DNA of 64,000 nucleotides, from contig NZ_JAHSTX010000003.1 of assembly GCF_019145375.1 (NCBI RefSeq), forward strand, positions 1-64,000, given 5' to 3'. A program made the translations under genes and the position numbers. The notes below the pieces were generated by a model, which saw only the letters and a list, made by a program, of their open reading frames with translations, ran no database searches and had not been told where the DNA came from. Positions 18,816-28,894 of the stretch are shown in pieces. Numbering within the stretch: the first letter of the stretch is position 1; each line of letters begins with the position of its first letter. This DNA comes from Pseudomonas triticicola. GTDB lineage: Bacteria > Pseudomonadota > Gammaproteobacteria > Pseudomonadales > Pseudomonadaceae.

Positions 18816-19109
18816 ATGAAGCTTCGTCCTCTGCATGACCGCGTCGTCATCCGTCGCAGCGAAGAAGAAAAGAAAACCGCTGGCGGTATCGTCCTGCCAG
18901 GTTCGGCTGCTGAAAAAGCCAACCACGGTGTGATTCTCGCTGTAGGCCCGGGCAAAGCTCTGGAAAACGGTGAAGTGCGTGCACTGTCCGTGAAGGAAGG
19001 CGACAAGGTTGTGTTCGGTCCTTACTCCGGCAGCAACACTGTGAAAGTCGATGGCGAAGACCTGCTGGTAATGAGCGAGAGCGAAATTCTCGCGGTTATC
19101 GAAGGCTGA
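18816..19109 (+). CDS. groS: Co-chaperonin GroES
   Basis: 97-residue heptameric lid of the chaperonin. Begins [14 protein letters not shown], with the mobile loop [12 protein letters not shown] (about 18-33). A strong Shine-Dalgarno (aggagag) precedes the ATG. First gene of the groESL operon under a sigma-32-type promoter. Confidence 0.99.
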   Translation: MKLRPLHDRVVIRRSEEEKKTAGGIVLPGSAAEKANHGVILAVGPGKALENGEVRALSVKEGDKVVFGPYSGSNTVKVDGEDLLVMSESEILAVIEG

Positions 19110-19147
19110 TATCCCCGTTCATTTTCCCGCTACTACAAAGTATTTAA

Positions 19148-20806
<1,659 letters not shown>

Positions 20807-20828
20807 GCCAGCCCTGGCCCTGTAACGC

Positions 20829-20862
20829 AAAACCCCGCTGGCGAAAGTCAGCGGGGGTTTTT
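20829..20862 (+). terminator. Terminator of groESL
   Basis: Stem ccccgctg / cagcgggg with flanking A and T tracts immediately after groEL. Confidence 0.85.
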
Positions 20863-20896
20863 ATTGCCCCAATTTCGAAGCTCACTGGTATCCCCC

Positions 20897-20985
20897 TGTG
20901 GGAGCGAGCCTGCTCGCGAAAGCGGTCTGTCATCCGACATGCAAGCCAGTTGAACCGACAATTCGCGAGCAGGCTCGCTCCCACA
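20897..20985. repeat. REP-type inverted repeat, family A copy 2
   Basis: Same arms as the copy at 16253, between convergent groEL and the PAP2 gene. Confidence 0.9.
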
Positions 20986-20996
20986 GGTTGTTTATT

Positions 20997-21740
20997 TCAG
21001 GCATTGATCGGCTGTGTGTTCATCGCCGTCGAAGTCTTGCCAGCCGGGCGATACAGCACCCAGTAATAAGCCCCCAGACAAATCAGCCAGCAGAAAATCG
21101 CCGTCCACACGTTGTGCGAGAAGAAGTGCGCGCCCTGCATCATGCGGCTGATCGAGAACACCGAGCCCAGTGCGAAGGCAAATACAAACGCCTGCCGCGC
21201 CAGCCGCGGGCGCCGGTCGCGCAACACGAAGAACAACGCAAACAACGTAAACCCGGTTGCCGCATGGCCACCCGGCCAGCAACGTCCCGGCTTGTCAGTG
21301 GCGGGTCGATGCTCCATCAGTTTGCTGTAAGTCTCGTGGCCGCCGAATTGCTCCAGGCTCCATGGGCATTGCACGGCGGTGACGGCTTTGACCGGAGTGA
21401 CAAACGAAGTCGCCAGCCCCAGCGACAGCACCAGACAGCCCAATTCACGCTTGAACGGTTTCAGTCTTCCGATGAAAAACGCTCCGATGAAGCCGAGGAT
21501 GGCAAACACCGAGAAGCCGATCACCAGCTGTTTCGCCCGGTCATGCAGGATGTCTTCAAGAAAATAGCTGTGCCGTCCGATGAAATCGCCGGCGACCGGG
21601 TCGTAGAACATTTGCGCCAGAACCATGTCCAGATCGGTCAGTTCGAGCAACAGCAGAATGATCGCCGCCGCTGCGGGAATGCCCAGACACAACCACCAGT
21701 TCAGCGGTCTTGAAGCGGGAAGGGCAGAGGTCGACACCAT
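20997..21740 (-). CDS. PAP2-superfamily membrane phosphatase
   Basis: 247-residue inner-membrane protein with about six helices. The PAP2 motifs appear in the variant form of one subfamily: KAVTAVQCPW (Arg of motif 1 replaced by Cys), CWPGGHA for motif 2 with its catalytic His, and SRMMQGAHFFSHN for motif 3, with the His kept and Asn at the usual Asp position. Likely substrates are lipid phosphates such as undecaprenyl pyrophosphate or lipid A phosphates, but nothing here decides. Divergent from colR, so an envelope-related role under ColRS control is possible. Confidence 0.8.
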   Translation of the reverse strand: MVSTSALPASRPLNWWLCLGIPAAAAIILLLLELTDLDMVLAQMFYDPVAGDFIGRHSYFLEDILHDRAKQLVIGFSVFAILGFIGAFFIGRLKPFKRELGCLVLSLGLATSFVTPVKAVTAVQCPWSLEQFGGHETYSKLMEHRPATDKPGRCWPGGHAATGFTLFALFFVLRDRRPRLARQAFVFAFALGSVFSISRMMQGAHFFSHNVWTAIFCWLICLGAYYWVLYRPAGKTSTAMNTQPINA

Positions 21741-21948
21741 GGCAGGTTCCTTGGTCGATGAACGGAGGAGAGAGCGTAATCGCGCGGAGTCTGCGCGCGC
21801 TGGCGTCGGCGATTTGTTAACCGAAAGTGAAAAAAACGTCGCAGCGCGCGCAGGGAGGTTTATCGAAAAACGCCCCTAGCCCTGAGCCACACTTGGCCGT
21901 AAGCTGCGCGGGCCAAGACGGCCGTTACCCCGTTCGGAGGAGATGTCC

Positions 21949-22632
21949 ATGCGAATTCTGCTGGTCGAAGACAACCGTGACATCCTGGCCAATCTGGCCG
22001 ATTACCTGGGCATGAAAGGCTATACCGTCGATTGCGCACAAGACGGCTTGTCCGGTCTGCATCTGGCGGCGACCGAGCATTACGACCTGATCGTGCTCGA
22101 CATCATGCTGCCCGGCATCGACGGCTACACCTTGTGCAAGCGCCTGCGTGAAGACGCACGGCGTGATACGCCGGTGATCATGCTGACCGCCCGCGACCAA
22201 CTCGATGACCGGCTGCAAGGCTTCAAGTCCGGCGCCGACGATTACCTGATCAAGCCGTTCGCTCTGTCCGAACTGGCCGCCCGCGTCGAAGCGGTCATGC
22301 GTCGTGCTCAGGGCGGCGGTCGCCGGGCATTGCAGGTCGGTGATCTGAGCTACGACCTCGACACCCTGGAAGTGACCCGCGAAGGCAAGCTGCTCAAGCT
22401 CAACCCGGTCGGTCTCAAGCTGCTCGCGGTGTTGATGCAGAAGAGCCCGCACGTGCTGCGTCGGGAGATTCTCGAGGAAGCGCTGTGGGGCGATGACTGC
22501 CCGGACAGCGACAGCCTGCGCAGCCATGTTCACCAATTGCGCCAGGTGATCGACAAGCCATTCGCCAAGCCACTGCTGCACACCGTGCACGGTGTCGGTT
22601 ATCGCTTGGCCGAGGGGCGAGATGGAGTTTAA
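21949..22632 (+). CDS. colR: Response regulator ColR
   Basis: 227-residue OmpR/PhoB-type regulator. Receiver: acidic pair in VEDN, phosphoacceptor Asp in IVLDIMLPG, Lys in LIKPF. C-terminal winged helix about 130-225 (LLKLNPVGLKLLAVL ... VHGVGYRLAEG). An ATG at 21943 is only two bases after GGAGG, so the ATG at 21949 is preferred. ColR with ColS responds to excess zinc, iron and other envelope stress and protects the outer membrane. Overlaps colS by 11 bases. Confidence 0.93.
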   Translation: MRILLVEDNRDILANLADYLGMKGYTVDCAQDGLSGLHLAATEHYDLIVLDIMLPGIDGYTLCKRLREDARRDTPVIMLTARDQLDDRLQGFKSGADDYLIKPFALSELAARVEAVMRRAQGGGRRALQVGDLSYDLDTLEVTREGKLLKLNPVGLKLLAVLMQKSPHVLRREILEEALWGDDCPDSDSLRSHVHQLRQVIDKPFAKPLLHTVHGVGYRLAEGRDGV

Positions 22633-23905
22633 GCAGAGTCTTTCCCAGCGGATCATCATCGCCTTCGCACTGATGAGCGCACTGGTCGCCGGCGCTTTCG
22701 CCATGGGCATCGTTGCGACAGTGCACCTGGTGGAAGAGAAACTGATTTCCGCAGGGCTGGGCGGCGACCTGCAACGTTTGCTGCTGATGGACAACGTCTC
22801 CGACTGGAGCCATCGCCCCGAGCCGGATCAGCTGTTTTATTTCAGCGGCGGGCCGGGGGATTTCGATCTGCCCAAGGATCTGCGTCACCTCGATGCCGGT
22901 TTCCATGAGGTATTTCGCGAGCAGCTGTCTTATCACGCCATGGTCGAAGTGGTGGATGGTCGGCGTTATGTCTTGCTGCAGGACCAGAGCGATTTCGAAG
23001 AGCGCGAGCGCGTGCTGTTTGCCGTGGTGCTGGTGGGCTTCGTGCTCAGTCTGGCGCTGGCGGTGTTTCTTGGCTGGGTGCTCGCGCGCAAGGTGATGGC
23101 GCCGGTGGTGCGCCTGGCGCGGCAGGTCCGGCATCGCGACCAGTTGCTCGGGCTGGCACCACCCTTGGCGCCGGATTACGCAGCGGATGAAGTCGGCGAA
23201 CTGGCGGTGGCGTTCGATGCCACGCTGGGGCGCTTGCGTCAGGCGTTGACCCGCGAACGCCTGTTTACCAGCGACGTCAGCCATGAATTGCGCACGCCGC
23301 TGATGGTCCTGGCGAGTTCCTGTGAATTGCTCATGGAAAACCCCGGAATCGATCAACGCGGTCGCGCCCAGGTCGAGCGCATTGCCCGGGCCAGCGAAGA
23401 GATGCGCGAACTGGTACAGACTTTCCTGATGCTGGCACGCACACAGAACGAAGAAGCCGCGGCGGCGCCGCAGCAGAATCTCACGCAAGTGGCCGAGAGC
23501 CTGCTGTGCCTGTGGCGCGAGCCGATCGAGCGCAAGGGCCTGACGCTGATGTTCGAGCCGGGTAACCCACCTGACACTCGTTACAACGCAACCTTGCTCA
23601 ATGCGGTGATGGGCAACTTGCTGCGTAACGCACTGCATTACACCGAAGAGGGCTTCATTCGCCTGACCCTCACTGCCAACGGCTTTGTCGTCGAGGACTC
23701 GGGGGTGGGCATTCCCGAGGAAAAACGCGAGGCGATGTTCGAGCCGTTCGTGCGCGGCAGCGAGAAGCGGGGCGAGGGGCTGGGCCTTGGCTTGTCGCTG
23801 GTGCAGCGCATCTGCGAAAACCAGGGCTGGACGGTCAGCCTGAGCACGATGGACCCCAATGGCTGCCGATTCGAGGTAGATCTTGGCGTGAATACAGGCA
23901 AATAG
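22622..23905 (+). CDS. colS: Sensor histidine kinase ColS
   Basis: 427 residues: membrane helix 11-33, periplasmic sensor about 36-130, second helix 132-155, HAMP-like linker, H-box DVSHELRTPL and ATPase motifs with GVGIPEE and GLGLGLSLV. The periplasmic ExxE metal-sensing motif known from P. putida ColS is present exactly as Glu126-x-x-Glu129, and His95/Glu96 are also there. The start ATG lies inside the end of colR, which ensures coupled translation. Confidence 0.93.
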   Translation: MEFKQSLSQRIIIAFALMSALVAGAFAMGIVATVHLVEEKLISAGLGGDLQRLLLMDNVSDWSHRPEPDQLFYFSGGPGDFDLPKDLRHLDAGFHEVFREQLSYHAMVEVVDGRRYVLLQDQSDFEERERVLFAVVLVGFVLSLALAVFLGWVLARKVMAPVVRLARQVRHRDQLLGLAPPLAPDYAADEVGELAVAFDATLGRLRQALTRERLFTSDVSHELRTPLMVLASSCELLMENPGIDQRGRAQVERIARASEEMRELVQTFLMLARTQNEEAAAAPQQNLTQVAESLLCLWREPIERKGLTLMFEPGNPPDTRYNATLLNAVMGNLLRNALHYTEEGFIRLTLTANGFVVEDSGVGIPEEKREAMFEPFVRGSEKRGEGLGLGLSLVQRICENQGWTVSLSTMDPNGCRFEVDLGVNTGK

Positions 23906-23972
23906 TGGCTCGAGGCTACTCCCGCCCACCTGTCTAAATCCTGTATAACGTTGTAATACTTTGCAGATTTAC

Positions 23973-23988
23973 CTGACAGAATTTTCAC
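23973..23988 (+). promoter_or_regulatory. Candidate ColR-binding site
   Basis: The 16-mer ctgacagaattttcac agrees with the ColR consensus (YYNASNNYTTTTTCAC, recalled from P. putida work) at 11 of 13 constrained positions. It lies about 65-80 bases upstream of the methyltransferase gene, an operon reported to be ColR-regulated in P. fluorescens. Inference from a remembered consensus. Confidence 0.5.
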
Positions 23989-24053
23989 AATTGGATGACC
24001 TGACGCTGACACGCCGCTGCTTAAGGTGGCGTCATCAGAACTCAGGAGTCCAG

Positions 24054-24725
24054 ATGATGGCCGGCCCGATCAAGCTCGATTTTTCCGAAAAGTACGACGA
24101 CCAACACGCACAACGCTACCTGCGCAAGCACAAGGAAAGCCTTGGCCGCCGCCTGTCGCACTGGCGCGACGAGCAATTGGGTCGCAAGGCTCTGGCTCTG
24201 GCGGGGGATCCCGGTCTGGTGCTGGATCTGCCCTGCGGTGCCGGACGCTTCTGGCCAATGCTCGCGGAGAAACCCAACCGGGTAATCATTGGTGCGGACA
24301 ATTCCGAGTCAATGATCAATACCGCGCTGCAGGGGCAGCCGGCGGATGTGGTCAAGCGTGTACAACCGCTGCACACCTCGGCGTTCGATATTGCTTTGCC
24401 GGATAACGCGGTCGACAGCATCTTCTGCATGCGCCTTCTTCACCATATCGGTGAAGCCGAGCACCGCAAGGTTATCCTGCGCGAATTCGAGCGGGTCACC
24501 CGTGACAGCGTGATTGTTTCATTGTGGGTCGACGGCAACTTCAAGGCCTGGAAGCGCAAACGCGCCGAGCTCGACCGGCCGAATCGTGATTACCAGAACC
24601 GCTTTCTGATTCCGGCGGCGACGATCGAAAAAGAATTTGAACAGGCGGGTTTCCGCATCCAGGAACAACTGGACTTTATACCGCTCTATGCGATGTGGCG
24701 GGTTTACGTATTACGCAAGAGGTAG
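24054..24725 (+). CDS. SAM-dependent methyltransferase of the ColRS locus (orf222)
   Basis: About 222-223 residues of the class I methyltransferase fold. The SAM-binding loop is LDLPCGAGRFW (about 58-68) and the acidic residue after strand 2 is in IIGADNSESM. Two adjacent ATGs (24054, 24057) follow a CAGGAG; the second gives exactly 222 residues, which matches the name orf222 used in P. fluorescens WCS365. The substrate is unknown, but its place before the LPS kinase suggests lipopolysaccharide or another envelope molecule. Probably co-transcribed with wapQ from a ColR-dependent promoter. Confidence 0.85.
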   Translation: MMAGPIKLDFSEKYDDQHAQRYLRKHKESLGRRLSHWRDEQLGRKALALAGDPGLVLDLPCGAGRFWPMLAEKPNRVIIGADNSESMINTALQGQPADVVKRVQPLHTSAFDIALPDNAVDSIFCMRLLHHIGEAEHRKVILREFERVTRDSVIVSLWVDGNFKAWKRKRAELDRPNRDYQNRFLIPAATIEKEFEQAGFRIQEQLDFIPLYAMWRVYVLRKR

Positions 24726-24728
24726 AGG

Positions 24729-25445
24729 ATGGCAGTGCAAGCAGCGGTTGAAGCGAATATCGCTCCACAGGATGGTTTCGATTATTACTGGGCCCAGCGT
24801 GGCGAATGGGTGGAAGAGCCCAACGTACGTCGCGGTGGCGAAAGCGGGGTGCAGCGTATCGTCGGCCGTGACGGCCAGTTGCTGTACGCCAAGCGCCAGA
24901 CCGGGCACATCTATCGCAGCTGGTTGCACCCCTTCGGTCGCCCGACCGTATTGCGCGAACTCGACGCGCTGACCGGCCTGAGCAAACTCGGCGTGCGCGT
25001 ACCGCAAATCGTTTTCTGCGGTGCTCAGCCCGATCCACAACACAAGTGGCGCGCACTGCTTGTCACCAAGTCCCTCGACGGTTTCCAGGAACTGGAGCAC
25101 TGGCTGGCCGCCTCCGGTGGTCGCGATCAATGCGGCGACTTGGTTTACGAGAAAGTCCTCAAGGACCTCGCCGAGAACCTGGCACGCATGCACAAGGGCC
25201 GCTGGCAGCACAGCTGCATCTACATCAAGCACGTTTTCGTTCGGGTCACCGGTGAAGGCGAAGCGGCGCAGGTTGAAGTGGCGTTGATCGATCTGGAGAA
25301 GTGCCGTCAGCGTCTGACACCCTATCGCGCCGCGCAGCATGACATGAAGCAACTGCGTCGCCATTCGTCGTTCCGCGATGCCGACTGGAAAAAACTCGTC
25401 TACTTTTATGAGACGGCGTTTGGCAGCGCTATCAAAGGTTTATAG
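24729..25445 (+). CDS. wapQ: Lipopolysaccharide core kinase-like protein (WapQ/InaA)
   Basis: 238-residue protein of the Kdo/WaaP lipopolysaccharide-kinase superfamily, also called InaA in other pseudomonads. Kinase-like landmarks: YAKRQTGHIYRSW (nucleotide-binding Lys), a catalytic-loop-like HSCIYIKHVFV, where His and Tyr replace parts of HxDxxxxN, and VALIDLEKCR with the metal-binding Asp. It is thought to phosphorylate core heptose. Starts three bases after the methyltransferase stop. Within the ColRS regulon it would help keep the outer membrane tight. Confidence 0.82.
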   Translation: MAVQAAVEANIAPQDGFDYYWAQRGEWVEEPNVRRGGESGVQRIVGRDGQLLYAKRQTGHIYRSWLHPFGRPTVLRELDALTGLSKLGVRVPQIVFCGAQPDPQHKWRALLVTKSLDGFQELEHWLAASGGRDQCGDLVYEKVLKDLAENLARMHKGRWQHSCIYIKHVFVRVTGEGEAAQVEVALIDLEKCRQRLTPYRAAQHDMKQLRRHSSFRDADWKKLVYFYETAFGSAIKGL

Positions 25446-25447
25446 CG

Positions 25448-25675
25448 ATGAAACTCGAAATTGCACGAGGTTTGTTCCTGGTCGGGGCCTTGGCAGTTGC
25501 TTCACTGGCGGTGGCTGCCTGGGAGCAGCCGCGCATGCAGGTCATAGGGGCGTCCGGGAACGACGCTCATTGTTCGGTTCCACGGGTGGCGAAAGCCTCC
25601 GTGGCGACCCAGCCCGATCATGATTTGCTGTTGTTCATGTTCGGACTGTCTCAGGGAATGAGGCCAGCCAGTTGA
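25448..25675 (+). CDS. Small exported or membrane-anchored protein
   Basis: 75 residues starting MKLEIARGLFLVGALAVASL: a typical signal sequence or single membrane helix (about 6-24), then a short region with one cysteine and a hydrophobic patch (DHDLLLFMFG). No family recognised. It begins two bases after wapQ and ends just before a strong terminator, so it is the last gene of the methyltransferase-wapQ operon and likely shares ColR control. Confidence 0.65.
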   Translation: MKLEIARGLFLVGALAVASLAVAAWEQPRMQVIGASGNDAHCSVPRVAKASVATQPDHDLLLFMFGLSQGMRPAS

Positions 25676-25694
25676 AACGATTGAAGCCCAAATG

Positions 25695-25726
25695 AAAGGC
25701 CTCGCAATTGCGAGGCCTTTTTTTTT
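25695..25726 (+). terminator. Terminator of the ColR-controlled operon
   Basis: Perfect palindrome aaaggcctcgc / gcgaggccttt followed by more than six T residues. Confidence 0.88.
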
Positions 25727-25756
25727 GCCGAAATCTTGATGGATATAGGTGCATCC

Positions 25757-25842
25757 TGTGGGAGCGAGCCTGCTCGCGAATGCGCTAGTTCAGCTGCATT
25801 GATGTCGACTGACACACCTTCGCGAGCAGGCTCGCTCCCACA
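25757..25842. repeat. REP-type inverted repeat, family A copy 3
   Basis: Same arms as the copy at 16253. Between the convergent ColR operon and mexW. Confidence 0.9.
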
Positions 25843-25854
25843 GGGAAATGTGCG

Positions 25855-28800
25855 TTATCTGGCATCTGGCTTAGCCAGGAAGGTATAAACACACGGCAGC
25901 ACGAACAACGTGAACAACGTGCCAATCGACATCCCCGTGGCAATCACCATGCCGATATCAAAGCGGCTCACGGCGCCCGCGCCGGTGGCCAGAATCAGCG
26001 GCACCATGCCGAACACCATTGCCGCCGTTGTCATCAGCACCGGGCGCAAGCGAATCGCCGCTGCTTCCTCCACCGCTTCACGGGCGCTCAAACCCTTGTC
26101 CTTGCGCAACTGGTTGGCAAACTCGACGATCAGGATGCCGTGCTTGCTGATCAGGCCGATCAGCGTCACCAGCCCGACCTGGGTGTAGATGTTCATGCTC
26201 GACCAGCCGAGGAACAACGGGATCAGCGCACCGCAAATCGACAGCGGCACCGTTACCAGAATCACCAGCGGATCACGGAAGCTTTCGAACTGTGCGGCCA
26301 GCACCAGAAAGATGATCGCCAGTGCCAGGGCGAAAGTTACCCACAATGCGCTGCCTTCCTGCACGTACTGACGCGAGGCGCCGCCGTAGTCGAAGGCAAA
26401 CCCCGCCGGTGCTTCTTCGCGGGCAATTTGCAGCACGGTGTCGATGGCTTCGCCCATGCTCACCAGCGGGAAACCGGAAATCTTCGCTGCGTTGAGTTGC
26501 TGGAACTGATTGAGCTGGCGCGGTCGTGCGCGGTCGCTGACCTTGATCAGCGTCGACAGCGGCAGCAATTCGCCCTGAGTGTTTTTCACGTAGTAATTGT
26601 TCAGCCAGTCCGGATTGTCGCGGTAGGCCCGTTCGACCTGGGCGATGACCTTGTAGCTGCGCCCGTCGATGGTGAAGCGGTTGATCTCCGCCTCGCCGAG
26701 CAAGGTCGCCAGCGTGCTGCCGAGGTCGAGCATCGACACGCCCATCTGCGCAGCCTTGTCGCGGTCGATATCCACGACTACTTCCGGCTTGTCGAACGCC
26801 AGATCGAGGTCGACGAAGGCGAACTTGCCTGACTCCATGGCGCGTTTCTCGATGCGCTCGGCGACTTGCAGCAGCAGCTCGTAGTCATTGGCGGTGTTGA
26901 CCACGAATTCGAAGGGCAGACCCTCACCGGTGCCGGGCAGGGAGGGCAGGTTGAAACCGAAGATCTGCAGGCCGGGAATGCTCTCCAGTTTGCTCTGCAC
27001 CTCGGGGAGGATTTCCATCTGCGTGCGGCTGCGCTCGTTCCATGGCTTGAGCAGGAAGCCGCCGATACCGGCCTGCACGCCGTTGTAGCCGTTGATCTGG
27101 AACGAGGAGTAGTACTCGGGAAACTCCTTGAAGATGGTGATGAATTCGTCGGTGTAGGTGCTCAGGTAGTCGAGGTTGGTCGGCTGCGGTGCGCTGGCCA
27201 TCATGAAAATGATGCCCTGATCTTCGTCCGGGGCCAGTTCCGACTTGGTGAACTTGAGAAACACCGGAATCAGGCACAGCACGATCACCGCAAACACCAG
27301 CACCACCGGCCGCGTATTGAGCGTGCCATGCAGCATGTTTTGATAACGGCGCTTGAGGCCTTCAAAGACGCGGTCGAGACGATGGGCCAGGCCGCTGGGA
27401 TTCTCTTCGTGACGCAACAGAAACGCGCACATCATCGGCGACAGCGTCAGGGCAACGACCCCAGAAATCACCACTGCTCCAGCCAGGGTCAGGGCGAACT
27501 CCTTGAACAACGCCCCGGTCAGCCCGGTGAGAAAACCGATCGGCGCATACACCGCCGCCAGGGTGATGGTCATCGACACCACCGGCATGGCAATTTCCCG
27601 CGCGCCTTCCAGCGCTGCGTCGAACGGCGTCTTGCCTTCCTCGATGTGCCGGTGGATGTTCTCCACGACGACGATCGCATCGTCCACCACCAGACCGATG
27701 GCCAGCACCATCGCCAGCAGCGTCAGCAGGTTCATCGAGTAACCCATCATCTGCATGAAGAACATCACGCCGATCATCGACAGCGGAATGGTCACCACCG
27801 GGATCACTACCGAACGCAGCGCGCCGAGGAACAGGAACACCACGACGATGACGATCAGCACCGCTTCGAACAGGGTTTTCACCACCTCATCGATCGAGGC
27901 CTGAATGAACAGTGTCGCGTCGTAGGCGATTTCGCTTTTCAGGTTCGGTGGCAGCTGCGCTTCCAGCTCGGGCATCAGCTTGCGCACTTCCTTGATCACG
28001 TCCAGCGGGTTGGCGCCGGGGGTCGCCTTGATGCCGATGTATACCGATGGCGTGCCGCCGAACGAGCTGATCGAATCGTAGTTTTCCGCGCCCATTTCCA
28101 CCCGCGCGACATCGCGCAGCAACACGCGGCTGTCACCATCGACCTTGAGCGGAATCGCCGCGAAGGCCTCGGCGGATTTCAGTTCGGTGTTGGCGTTGAT
28201 GCTGGTGACGGTGTACTCGCCTTTCACCTCGCCGGCGGCGGAGAGGAAGTTGTACTGGCGCACTGCTGCGGTCACGTCGGCGGCGCTGAGGCCGAAGCCG
28301 GCGAGTTTCACCGGGTCGAGCCACAGACGCATGGCGAACACCTGATTGCCGAGAATTTCCGCTTCGGCCATGCCCGGCAGCGTCGCCAGTTTTGGCTGGA
28401 TGACCCGCGACAGGTAGTCGGTGATCTGCGGGTTGCTCAGGTCCTTGCTGAAGAAACTGATGTACATCAGCGCCGAAGCGTCGGCGGATTCCTTGCTCAG
28501 CACCGGGTCTTCGGCGTCCTGCGGCAGCTTGTTCTTCACCTCGTTGGCCTTGGCCAGCAGTTCGGTGAACAAGCGGTCGGTGTTGGCACCGATGCGCGCG
28601 TAGATCGAAATCACCGAGAAGTTCTGCCGGCTGACCGAGGTCATGTAATCGATGCCCTCGGCACTGGCCAGGCTCTGTTGCATCGGCTGGGTGATGTAGC
28701 CCTGGATGGTTTCCGCATTGGCCCCGGGATAAGCCGTGGTCACCGTGATCAGGGCGTTTTCCATTTGCGGATACTGACGCAGCGGCAGCTTGCTCCAGGC

Positions 28801-28881
28801 CTGGAAGCCCAGCAGCACAATCAGCAGGCTGACCACGGTGGCGAGCACCGGGCGGCGGATGAACGGATCGGTAAAAGCCAT
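25855..28881 (-). CDS. mexW: RND efflux permease (MexW-type)
   Basis: 1008-residue HAE1-family RND pump with 12 membrane helices and two large periplasmic loops, driven by the proton gradient. The proton-relay Asp pair is in LAIGLVVDDAIVVVENI (helix 4). Start at the ATG giving MAFTDPFIRRPVLATVV, the classic N-terminus of this family; the open frame continues upstream over the mexV end. The sequence and neighbourhood (wapQ/colRS on one side, icmP cluster on the other) match what I remember of P. aeruginosa MexW (PA4375), which exports fluoroquinolones, tetracycline, chloramphenicol and erythromycin together with OprM. No outer-membrane channel or regulator gene is present here. Confidence 0.87.
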   Translation of the reverse strand: MAFTDPFIRRPVLATVVSLLIVLLGFQAWSKLPLRQYPQMENALITVTTAYPGANAETIQGYITQPMQQSLASAEGIDYMTSVSRQNFSVISIYARIGANTDRLFTELLAKANEVKNKLPQDAEDPVLSKESADASALMYISFFSKDLSNPQITDYLSRVIQPKLATLPGMAEAEILGNQVFAMRLWLDPVKLAGFGLSAADVTAAVRQYNFLSAAGEVKGEYTVTSINANTELKSAEAFAAIPLKVDGDSRVLLRDVARVEMGAENYDSISSFGGTPSVYIGIKATPGANPLDVIKEVRKLMPELEAQLPPNLKSEIAYDATLFIQASIDEVVKTLFEAVLIVIVVVFLFLGALRSVVIPVVTIPLSMIGVMFFMQMMGYSMNLLTLLAMVLAIGLVVDDAIVVVENIHRHIEEGKTPFDAALEGAREIAMPVVSMTITLAAVYAPIGFLTGLTGALFKEFALTLAGAVVISGVVALTLSPMMCAFLLRHEENPSGLAHRLDRVFEGLKRRYQNMLHGTLNTRPVVLVFAVIVLCLIPVFLKFTKSELAPDEDQGIIFMMASAPQPTNLDYLSTYTDEFITIFKEFPEYYSSFQINGYNGVQAGIGGFLLKPWNERSRTQMEILPEVQSKLESIPGLQIFGFNLPSLPGTGEGLPFEFVVNTANDYELLLQVAERIEKRAMESGKFAFVDLDLAFDKPEVVVDIDRDKAAQMGVSMLDLGSTLATLLGEAEINRFTIDGRSYKVIAQVERAYRDNPDWLNNYYVKNTQGELLPLSTLIKVSDRARPRQLNQFQQLNAAKISGFPLVSMGEAIDTVLQIAREEAPAGFAFDYGGASRQYVQEGSALWVTFALALAIIFLVLAAQFESFRDPLVILVTVPLSICGALIPLFLGWSSMNIYTQVGLVTLIGLISKHGILIVEFANQLRKDKGLSAREAVEEAAAIRLRPVLMTTAAMVFGMVPLILATGAGAVSRFDIGMVIATGMSIGTLFTLFVLPCVYTFLAKPDAR

Positions 28882-28894
28882 GGAAATTCCTTGA

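Noticed and set aside
20997..21740. The PAP2 gene as an inactive phosphatase because motif 1 Arg and motif 3 Asp are changed
   Set aside because: The same pattern (CPW and HFFSH) is, from memory, typical of a whole subfamily, so loss of activity cannot be claimed.
22415..23929. A 504-codon open frame opposite colS
   Set aside because: Shadow frame; colS has all kinase motifs and is translationally coupled to colR.
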